Of a DNA stretch of 64,000 bases, positions 1-6,510 are shown one piece after another. The number at the start of each line of letters is the position of its first letter. The first letter of the stretch is position 1. The stretch is from Qaidamihabitans albus (GTDB lineage: Bacteria; Actinomycetota; Actinomycetes; Mycobacteriales; Pseudonocardiaceae). A program made the position numbers and the translations under genes. The stretch spans positions 1 to 64,000 of the forward strand of contig NZ_JAEHOB010000010.1 of NCBI RefSeq assembly GCF_016464705.1, read 5' to 3'. The notes beneath the pieces are model-generated. The model did no database searches and was not told the DNA's origin. It worked only from the letters and a program-made list of their open reading frames with translations.

Positions 1-476
1 ACTACCTCGGCTCCGCCACCGTCACCGTCACCGCACACGACGCCGACTCCGGCGTCGACACCGTCGAGTACGACCTCGGCGGTGCCGGGTTCCAGCCCTA
101 CACCGAGCCGGTGGTGGTCGAGGAGCTCGGCGAGCACACGGTGACCTACCGGGCAACCGACAACGCCGGCAACACCTCCGAGATCGGCTCGACGAGCTTC
201 ACCGTCGTCGAGTCGGGATCAGACGCCTGCCCCGGTTCGGACATCCGGGAGACGGTGGTCATCGGCACCCACGACAGCACCGTGGCCAACGTCGACACCG
301 GGAACGGCTGCACGATCAACGACCTGATCGACGAGAACGGCGAGTACGCGAACCACGGCAAGTTCGTCAAGCACGTCGACCGGGTGACCGATTCGCTCGT
401 GGCCGACGGCGTCATCTCCGGCAAGGAGAAGGGCCGCATCATGAACGCGGCCGCGCGCTCCGACATCGGCAAGTAA
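1..476 (+). CDS. C-terminal part of a secreted Ig-like-domain protein (5' end outside window)
   Basis: The open frame runs in from the window edge (codons in phase with position 3) and stops at 474-476. The visible ~157 residues contain one complete beta-sandwich repeat of the OmpL47/chitobiase Ig-like type. It has alternating Val/Thr strands and ends in the typical VTYRATDNAGNTS strand near residue 58. A Cys-containing tail follows (C-P-G-S-D, G-N-G-C-T), which could form one disulfide. Such domains are usually C-terminal appendages of large exported actinobacterial enzymes, for instance ThuA-type or sugar-binding proteins. The enzymatic part lies upstream and cannot be identified. The polar tail and lack of membrane segments fit an extracellular location. 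Function is inferred only from domain style. Confidence 0.75.
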   Translation, partial: YLGSATVTVTAHDADSGVDTVEYDLGGAGFQPYTEPVVVEELGEHTVTYRATDNAGNTSEIGSTSFTVVESGSDACPGSDIRETVVIGTHDSTVANVDTGNGCTINDLIDENGEYANHGKFVKHVDRVTDSLVADGVISGKEKGRIMNAAARSDIGK

Positions 477-490
477 GCAGGTAGGAGCAC

Positions 491-527
491 GTTGCCCGGG
501 TCGCCCCATCAACGCGACCCGGGCAAC
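491..527 (+). terminator. Strong intrinsic terminator-like hairpin
   Basis: A perfect 14-bp inverted repeat (arms 491-504 and 514-527, core GTTGCCCGGGTCGC) with a 9-nt loop lies 15 bp after the stop codon of the first gene. There is no long T tract, which is normal for high-GC actinobacterial terminators. It separates the truncated gene from the aldehyde dehydrogenase gene. Confidence 0.8.
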
Positions 528-626
528 GCTCGTTCCGGCACCCCTCGACTCCGGGATTCGGCAGACCACCGCCCGGGTATCCGGCTCGGTAGCTCCAGCA
601 GACCGAAGCCGACGTGAGGAGGAGCC

Positions 627-2108
627 GTGTCTTCCGCCGAGCGCTCGCCCGCTCCGTACCAGGGATTCGACCGGATGCCGCTCGCCGGCCGGTGGCAGGC
701 GGGCAGCGCCGGTTCGGTGGCAGCCGACGTGGATCCCTACACCGGGGAGACCCTCACCGAGATCCCGCAGGCAGGCGCGGCCGACGTCGACGCGGCCTAC
801 CAGGCCGCCGCACGGGCCCAGCGCGACTGGGCCGCTGCGTCGGCGTCCACCCGCGCCGAGGTCTTCGTCCGGGCGGCGGAGATCATGCAGGAACGCCGCG
901 CCGAGATCGTCGACTGGCTGATCGCCGAGACCGGGGCGATCCGGCCGCGCGCGGAATGGGAATGGCTGGCAGTGCGGGCCGTGCTGCTGGAGGCGGCGTC
1001 CTACCCGGCACGGGTCACCGGCCGGATCCTGCCGTCGGCGCTCATCGACGGCAAGGAGAACCGGGTGTACCGGCAACCGGTCGGGACGGTGGCCGTGATC
1101 AGCCCGTGGAACTTCCCGATGCAGCTGTCCAACCGCTCGGTGGCGCCCGCGCTGGCGGTCGGCAACGCCGTCGTGCTCAAGCCCGCCGGCGACACACCGG
1201 TCACCGGCGGGTTGCTGCTCGCCAAGATCTACGAGGAGGCCGGCCTTCCCGCCGGGCTGCTCAACGTGCTGGTCGGCAGGAGCGGCGATGTGGGCGACCC
1301 GCTGGTCACGCACGAGCAGTCCGCCGTCGTGTCGTTCACCGGCTCCACCCCCGTCGGCCGGGGCATCGCCGAGAAGGCGGCACTGAAGAAACTGTGCCTC
1401 GAACTCGGCGGCAACGGTCCGCTCGTCGTGCTGGACGACGCCGACCTGGACCGGGCGACCGACGCCGCGATGTTCGGTTCGTTCTTCCACCAGGGCCAGG
1501 TCTGCATGGCGACGAACCGGGTGATCGCGCACCGGGCCGTGCACGACGAGCTGGTGGACCGGCTCGTGGCGCGCTCGCGGGAGCTGCGCTGTGGCGACCC
1601 GCGTGATCCGGCGACGAACATCGGGCCGATCATCAACGCCGGTCAGGTCGAGTCGGTGCGCGACAAGGTCTCCCGCGCGGTTTCCGATGGCGCCGACCTG
1701 CTGACCTCCGGTGAGCCGGGGGGCCCGACAGGACAGGTACTGCCGCCGCATGTACTCACCGGCGGCAACGATGTCGCCACCGCCGCGGAGGAGGTCTTCG
1801 GCCCCGTGGCGACGGTCGTCCGCGCCGAGGACGCCGAGCATGCGCTCCAACTGGCCAACGACACCGAGTACGGCCTCTCCAGTGGCGTGTTCACGCGCGA
1901 TCTCGAACGCGGAGTCCAGTTCGCGCTACGGACGCAGGCGGGCATGACGCACGTGAACGACACCACGATCAACGACGAGCCGAACACCGCGTTCGGCGGT
2001 GAGAAGGCGTCCGGCATCGGCCGTTTCGGCGGCCCGTGGGCGATCGAGGAGTTCACCACCGACCACTGGGTGAGCGTGCAGCACACCGACCGTGCCCTTC
2101 CGATGTAG
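627..2108 (+). CDS. NAD(P)-dependent aldehyde dehydrogenase
   Basis: This 493-residue protein is full length for the ALDH superfamily and oxidises an aldehyde to its carboxylate in the cytoplasm. The Asn of the PWNFP motif (about residue 162), the general-base Glu in LELGG (about 259) and the nucleophilic Cys in GQVCMA (about 293) are all present, so the enzyme should be active. The C-terminal FGGEKASGIGRFGG segment is typical of the benzaldehyde/vanillin-type branch, but the substrate is unproven. The GTG start at 627 follows a GAGGAG ribosome site. It is convergent with the GGCT gene and close to the GMC oxidase operon, which would generate aldehydes. A joint alcohol-to-acid route is possible but inferred. 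Confidence 0.93.
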   Translation: MSSAERSPAPYQGFDRMPLAGRWQAGSAGSVAADVDPYTGETLTEIPQAGAADVDAAYQAAARAQRDWAAASASTRAEVFVRAAEIMQERRAEIVDWLIAETGAIRPRAEWEWLAVRAVLLEAASYPARVTGRILPSALIDGKENRVYRQPVGTVAVISPWNFPMQLSNRSVAPALAVGNAVVLKPAGDTPVTGGLLLAKIYEEAGLPAGLLNVLVGRSGDVGDPLVTHEQSAVVSFTGSTPVGRGIAEKAALKKLCLELGGNGPLVVLDDADLDRATDAAMFGSFFHQGQVCMATNRVIAHRAVHDELVDRLVARSRELRCGDPRDPATNIGPIINAGQVESVRDKVSRAVSDGADLLTSGEPGGPTGQVLPPHVLTGGNDVATAAEEVFGPVATVVRAEDAEHALQLANDTEYGLSSGVFTRDLERGVQFALRTQAGMTHVNDTTINDEPNTAFGGEKASGIGRFGGPWAIEEFTTDHWVSVQHTDRALPM

Positions 2109-2118
2109 CGCCTCCCGC

Positions 2119-2499
2119 TCAACCCCACGCCCCGCGCAGCCGACCGAGCCAGCCGTGGGGCAGCAGTGACATTCCGGTGACCGGGGGTGTCCACACGTAG
2201 ACCCAGCAGGACGTTCCGCCCACGGTGCACCGCACGCGCCGGTACTCCTCGCCCTCGTAGTCGTCGAGCACCGGCAGCGCGGTCGCCGGATCGCGCAGCC
2301 GCACCAGCTCGGCCGGAACGCCGGGCCCCTCCCCCGGGCGGTACGCCGGGTACCCGCGGCCGGTGTCGTAGAGCGTGCCGGGCAGCACGCACGAGCCCTC
2401 GTGCCCGGCGACCAGCGGCTCCAGCAGCTTCCACGCCGATGCGCTCCGCATCAGCGTGCCGTACACGGCGAGCCTCGCGGGCCACGAACTCGCTGTCAC
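2119..2499 (-). CDS. Gamma-glutamylcyclotransferase (GGCT/AIG2-like) fold protein
   Basis: The 126-residue protein opens with the LAVYGTLM strand-loop that binds substrate in the GGCT/AIG2 fold and keeps the acidic residues of LDDYEGEEYRR that supply the general acid-base Glu. Family members cleave gamma-glutamyl amines or peptides to 5-oxoproline, though many bacterial members have unknown substrates. It has no signal peptide or membrane segment. It ends 10 bp from the convergent aldehyde dehydrogenase stop. Its start lies just beyond the GMC oxidase gene's 3' end on the same strand, so it could be the last cistron of that unit; reading order on the minus strand places it after GMC oxidase. 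Confidence 0.8.
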   Translation of the reverse strand: MTASSWPARLAVYGTLMRSASAWKLLEPLVAGHEGSCVLPGTLYDTGRGYPAYRPGEGPGVPAELVRLRDPATALPVLDDYEGEEYRRVRCTVGGTSCWVYVWTPPVTGMSLLPHGWLGRLRGAWG

Positions 2500-2521
2500 G
2501 GCTCCGATGATGGCAGCAGGC

Positions 2522-4378
2522 TCAACCGGCGTCGCGCACGACGCTCTCGGCGATCGCCAGCGCCATCGCCATGATGGTGATCTGCGGGTTCACCGTCGGG
2601 CAGCTGGGCAGCACCGACGCGTCGGCGACGTAGACACCGTGAACGCCCCGCAGCCGTCCCCCGGCGTCCACCGGGCTCGTCCGCGCGTCGGCCCCCATCC
2701 GCGCCGACCCCGAAGGGTGGAACGCGGCGAGGTGCAGCTGGCCGGGCGGGACCTGCTCGGCGATCCGGCGCAGCTGCGCCATGTCGGCGGCGCGCGGATG
2801 CCGCGCCAGCCCGGTGAGCACCTCGGTCGCCCCCGCGGCGAACAGCACCTCGCCGATGGCACACATCGCGGCCCGGAGCGTGCGTTCGTCCCGGCGGGCC
2901 AGCCGGTAGCGCAGCAGTGCCCGGCCGCTGCCGTGCACCCGCCCTGACGGCGCGTCGGCGATCATGGCGCCGAGGGTGGCCAGGTGGGCGGAGCCGTCGA
3001 TCTCGGCCCGCAAGCCGCTGCCGACACCGGGCAGCACGAAGGTGCCCATCCCCGGCGGCGCCGCCGTGGCCTCCAGCAGGATGCCTTCACCGTGCAGCTG
3101 CTCGATGCCGACGCTCTGCAGCACCCCCCGCCATGACTCGACGGGTTCGGCGAAGCGCCCGGCCAGGCTGACCGCCGGGTGCAGTGCGAGGTTGCGGCCG
3201 ACGTGCGGATGCCCACCCAGGCCGGAGCGTCGCAGCAGCGGCGGCGTCTCGGTGGCGCCCGCGGCCACGACGACGAGCGGGCTGAGGATCTCCACCCTGG
3301 TGCCGTCGGGGCGCCGCGCGGTGATCCCCGCCGCGCGGCCCCGCTCGACCAGCACCCGGTCCACCCGCAGCTCGGAGACGATCCGCGCCCCGGCGGCGCA
3401 GGCCTGCGGAAGCGCGTTGAGGTGCACGCCGTTCTTGGCGTTGCGCGGGCAGCCCACCGCGCACTGGCAGCAACCGCCACAGCCGGGTGCGTTGCGCCGC
3501 AGGGGGCCGGCCTGCCAGCCCAGCCGTTCCGCTCCGCGCAGCGCGAGCAACCCGTTGCGGCCGAGCACGTCCATCGGCTGCTCGGCGACGCGCAGCGTCC
3601 GCTCGACCTCGGGGACGAGGTCGTCGAACCGGTCGACCAGCCCTACCCCGGCGTGCCTGCGCCAGCGTTCCAGCACCTGAGCCGGGGGCCGGTAGCAGGT
3701 CCCGGAGTTGACCAGCGTGCTGCCGCCGACGGCCCTGCCGAGCGGCAGCAGCACCGGAGGCAGCCCGAGCGCCGCCGTGGCTCCGCCGTCGCGGTAGAGC
3801 TCGCCGAACCGCTCGGCCGGGGTCCGGTCGCGGAAGTCCGCCACGCCGAACCGGCGGCCCTCCTCGGCGATCACCACGGAGAGCCCGGCGCGCGCCAGCT
3901 CGCGCGCGACCATCGCACCGCCCGCGCCGGAGCCGATCACGACCGCGTCGGCCGTGCCGCACGCGGGCCACTCCCCCGCGGGAACGCAGTCCAGCTCGGG
4001 GTCGGGACGGACGATCGCGGGCCGGGAGGGCGGCCCGGGCGCTCCGGAGGCCAGCAACGCCGGCATCTTGAGCGCGTCGACGAGCGCGGCGACGGCCGGG
4101 CGGGCGGCCACGACACGGCACACGGCGTCGCGCTGCCCGGCGTCCAGCCGGTCGAGCCGCCGCCCGGTGAGCAGGACGGCCGCCGCGTCGAACAGGCCCG
4201 CGCCCGCGTGCAGCCCGGCCCGCGCCGCCAGGGGAAAGCCGGCACAGAGGGCATCGAGCCTGGTGGCCACCGCGCGGGCGTGTGCGGGATCGTCGATGCC
4301 GAGCAGGGCGCCCATCGTCGCGGTCAGCGCCCGCGGCGGTGCGGTGTCCTGCGGAACACCGGCGGCCTGCTCACGCAC
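2522..4378 (-). CDS. GMC-family FAD-dependent (long-chain alcohol type) oxidoreductase
   Basis: This 618-residue enzyme has an FAD-binding GSGAGGAMVARELA motif about one third in, the GGSTLVNSGT flavin-stabilising segment and the C-terminal HPSGSARMG and CPTVNPQIT motifs with the His/Asn pair of GMC oxidases. The ~150-residue N-terminal extension is typical of the fatty/long-chain alcohol oxidase branch. A Cys-rich insert (CGGCCQCAVGC) resembles the ferredoxin-like cluster site of this branch. It should oxidise a hydrophobic alcohol to an aldehyde. The GTG start at 4378 overlaps the upstream stop by 8 bp, implying coupling. The longer open frame upstream is Arg/Cys-rich and overlaps the preceding gene, so it was not used. 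It resembles M. tuberculosis Rv0492c in family and context. Confidence 0.88.
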   Translation of the reverse strand: MREQAAGVPQDTAPPRALTATMGALLGIDDPAHARAVATRLDALCAGFPLAARAGLHAGAGLFDAAAVLLTGRRLDRLDAGQRDAVCRVVAARPAVAALVDALKMPALLASGAPGPPSRPAIVRPDPELDCVPAGEWPACGTADAVVIGSGAGGAMVARELARAGLSVVIAEEGRRFGVADFRDRTPAERFGELYRDGGATAALGLPPVLLPLGRAVGGSTLVNSGTCYRPPAQVLERWRRHAGVGLVDRFDDLVPEVERTLRVAEQPMDVLGRNGLLALRGAERLGWQAGPLRRNAPGCGGCCQCAVGCPRNAKNGVHLNALPQACAAGARIVSELRVDRVLVERGRAAGITARRPDGTRVEILSPLVVVAAGATETPPLLRRSGLGGHPHVGRNLALHPAVSLAGRFAEPVESWRGVLQSVGIEQLHGEGILLEATAAPPGMGTFVLPGVGSGLRAEIDGSAHLATLGAMIADAPSGRVHGSGRALLRYRLARRDERTLRAAMCAIGEVLFAAGATEVLTGLARHPRAADMAQLRRIAEQVPPGQLHLAAFHPSGSARMGADARTSPVDAGGRLRGVHGVYVADASVLPSCPTVNPQITIMAMALAIAESVVRDAG

Positions 4379-5753
4379 GGCCGCCCACTTCCGCGTGCGC
4401 GGTGCCGAAGAGGTGCCACTCCCGGAACGGCCGCCACCGGCCACCGCTGCGGCGCTCCAGCAGCACGTGCGCGTCGGCACGCTCGGAGTTGCGGCACACG
4501 GCCGCGCTGCCGTCCGGGTCGGCATAGTCGACGGCGACCGTGGCCTCCGGCGGCTGGGTGACCTCGATCCGCAGCCGGTGGTCGCCGATGCGGCCCCATA
4601 CGCGCCAGGTGGGCAGGTCGATCTCGGCACGCAGGCGGAGCGCGGCGAGCAGCGTGTCCCCGCCGGGCCAGTCCCGCCCTTCGACGCGCAGCCGCACGAA
4701 CGGCAGCGGCGGCAGGCGGCGCAGGCCGGGCCGGGTGGACACCGCGGCGACCACCTCGGCCACGTCGCCGCCACCGAGGTCGGCGTGCAGCCAGGCCCAG
4801 CGCCGCGCGTTGCCGTGCCCGTAGATGTGCGCGGTGGCGCCGGGCGCTCCTTCGAGCCGCACCGCGCGTCCGCCGTGCCGGATGGTTCCGTGGAAGCGTG
4901 CCGCGGGCTGCGGCACGATCTGCGCGCCGGGCAGCAGTCCGGTGTCCCAGGCCCAGCGCGGAAACGTGAACAGGGGCCCGGAAGCGGTCTCCGCCCGGAG
5001 ATCCCAGTCGATGTCCCCTGCGCTGCCGGTCAGCCGGTCCGCGGTGGCAATGGCGCCCGGCGTCTCCAGCACGTGCCCCGGCCGCGGCGGTTGCCAGTCA
5101 TGCGGGCCGAACCTGGTGAACGCCGGTGCCTCTGCCGGCGGGAACGCCGCCGCCCAGCCGTGCAGGTACGGCGTGCCGCCGCCGGCAGGCGCGACCAGCT
5201 CGTGGTGTACCCAGAACCCGGTCCCGGTGGCGGGATCGGTGAGGGTGGTGTACCAGACCTCGAGCCTGCCTGGCTCGCCGTTCCAGCGCGGGGCGAGCCG
5301 GTCCCGCGAGGTCCGCGTTGGGCTGGGGAGACGGAAGGTGCGCAGCATCGGCCAGAGGTCACGGCGCAGGTGGAAGCGCAGCAGCACCTCCATCACGACA
5401 GTGCCCGCGCCGTCGGTCACGGTGGCGGGCAGCGTCGTCATGGAGCGCACCGGGTGGCGGAGGTCGATCGACTTCCAGCCGTCCAGGTGCAGTACGCGCC
5501 CGTCGAGGGCGGTGAAGGTGAGCCGGTAGCGGATGCGCCGGCGGGTCAGCGGCGCGATGTGCAGGCTACCGGACGCGTGCGGATCGTCGGCGAGCCCCGG
5601 GATACGCACCCGGCCGCGCAGGTCCGCCCGCACGTCGGCGAGCGGGTGCAGCACCTCGGGCACGGCCACGTCGAGTTCGAGGCGGCAGTCCCGGTCGCCG
5701 GGAGCGGCCATCACCTCGCTGAAGGTCGTGTGCCTGCGGGTGGTCACCGTCAT
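4371..5753 (-). CDS. Conserved unknown with lipocalin-like beta-rich domains (Rv0493c-like context)
   Basis: The 460-residue protein is beta-rich, with many Trp, no membrane segment and no signal peptide. The first ~140 residues (TFSEVM..., LHLDGWKSIDLRHP) resemble small beta-barrel modules that accompany GMC steroid or alcohol oxidases. The rest (FPRWAWD, HIYGHGNARRWAWLHADL) resembles AttH/CrtC-type lipocalin-like proteins that handle hydrophobic molecules. No catalytic motif was recognised. ATG at 5753 overlaps the GntR stop as ATGA, so the two are translationally coupled, and its stop overlaps the GMC start. The GntR-unknown-GMC trio matches M. tuberculosis Rv0494-Rv0493c-Rv0492c in kind. 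A substrate-presenting or hydratase role on the same lipid is an inference. Confidence 0.7.
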   Translation of the reverse strand: MTVTTRRHTTFSEVMAAPGDRDCRLELDVAVPEVLHPLADVRADLRGRVRIPGLADDPHASGSLHIAPLTRRRIRYRLTFTALDGRVLHLDGWKSIDLRHPVRSMTTLPATVTDGAGTVVMEVLLRFHLRRDLWPMLRTFRLPSPTRTSRDRLAPRWNGEPGRLEVWYTTLTDPATGTGFWVHHELVAPAGGGTPYLHGWAAAFPPAEAPAFTRFGPHDWQPPRPGHVLETPGAIATADRLTGSAGDIDWDLRAETASGPLFTFPRWAWDTGLLPGAQIVPQPAARFHGTIRHGGRAVRLEGAPGATAHIYGHGNARRWAWLHADLGGGDVAEVVAAVSTRPGLRRLPPLPFVRLRVEGRDWPGGDTLLAALRLRAEIDLPTWRVWGRIGDHRLRIEVTQPPEATVAVDYADPDGSAAVCRNSERADAHVLLERRSGGRWRPFREWHLFGTAHAEVGGRA

Positions 5754-6478
5754 CGCGCACCTCCTGCCGAGACCATGCTCTCGATCATCAGCCTGCCGGT
5801 CAGTTCCAGGTAGCTCGCCGCGCTCGCCCGCACGGCCTCGCGTGCCGCGCCGGTGCACACGGCCCGCACGAGCGGTTCGAGCCGGTCGGCCGCGGCGACG
5901 GGGTCGACGAAGGGGCCGCGCAGCACCTGCCGCTGCCGGAGGTAGGTGTCCAGCACGACGTTCATCAGCAGCGGGTACACCCGGTTGCCGCTGGCCCTGG
6001 CGAGCTCCCGGTGCCACTCGCACTCGGCGATCTGTGCGGTGTCGGCGTCCGGGGCGTCGCGTACCCGCGACGCGAGCGCCTCCAGTCGCTCGCGCTGCCG
6101 CTCGGTGGCGTGCTCGGCGGCACGCACCGCAATCAGCGCGCCGATCTCCGCCCGCACCTCGAAGATCGCCCGCGTCCAGCCGGCCGCGTCCGCGGCGGCC
6201 AGCATCGGCAACAGGTCGATGCCGCCCTCGCGCTCGTAGTCCCGCACGCGGGTGCCCACGCCGTGCTTCGTCTCCAGCAGGCCGGACTGGGCGAGCCGCA
6301 TCAGCGCGTGCTTGAGCGACGTGCGGGTGACGCCGTACTGCTCGGCGAGCTCACGCGCGGGCGGCAGGTACTGCCCCGGCGGGTAGCCGCCGGAGAGGAT
6401 CTCCGCGCGCAGGCTGTCGGCAACGGCATCGACCACGCTGGGGCGTGCGACCGTTTTGTTGCTCAGTGGCTCACTCAC
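5750..6478 (-). CDS. GntR-family transcription regulator, FadR-like (FCD) subfamily
   Basis: This 242-residue regulator has an N-terminal winged helix (RAEILSGGYPPGQYLPPARELAEQ, about residues 20-75, shown here only in part as PPARELAEQYGVTRTSLKHA) and a C-terminal all-helical FCD effector domain with the metal-ligand-like ECEWHRELARASGN segment. Length and domain type match the mycobacterial Rv0494 group, described as autoregulatory and lipid-responsive. The GTG start at 6478 was chosen because the frame upstream is Arg-rich and lies in the rhamnosidase gene. That GTG sits inside a perfect palindrome (6471-6485). Its stop overlaps the next gene as ATGA. It is predicted to control the downstream lipocalin-like/GMC pair and possibly itself. 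Confidence 0.85.
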   Translation of the reverse strand: MSEPLSNKTVARPSVVDAVADSLRAEILSGGYPPGQYLPPARELAEQYGVTRTSLKHALMRLAQSGLLETKHGVGTRVRDYEREGGIDLLPMLAAADAAGWTRAIFEVRAEIGALIAVRAAEHATERQRERLEALASRVRDAPDADTAQIAECEWHRELARASGNRVYPLLMNVVLDTYLRQRQVLRGPFVDPVAAADRLEPLVRAVCTGAAREAVRASAASYLELTGRLMIESMVSAGGAR

Positions 6479-6485
6479 TGAGTGA
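6471..6485. promoter_or_regulatory. Perfect 15-bp palindrome, putative GntR operator
   Basis: TCACTCA-C-TGAGTGA is a perfect inverted repeat with 7-bp arms in the 32-bp gap between the GH106 stop and the GntR gene, overlapping the predicted GTG start. Its position fits autorepression, as reported for FadR-type regulators. No promoter hexamers could be assigned with confidence. Confidence 0.5.
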
Positions 6486-6510
6486 ACGTAACACGCGGCG
6501 GACGTCCCGG

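Noticed and set aside
219-1850. A 543-codon open frame antisense to the aldehyde dehydrogenase
   Set aside because: Its translation is His/Arg/Gly-rich with no domain pattern, while the plus-strand frame has all ALDH catalytic residues and a good ribosome site.
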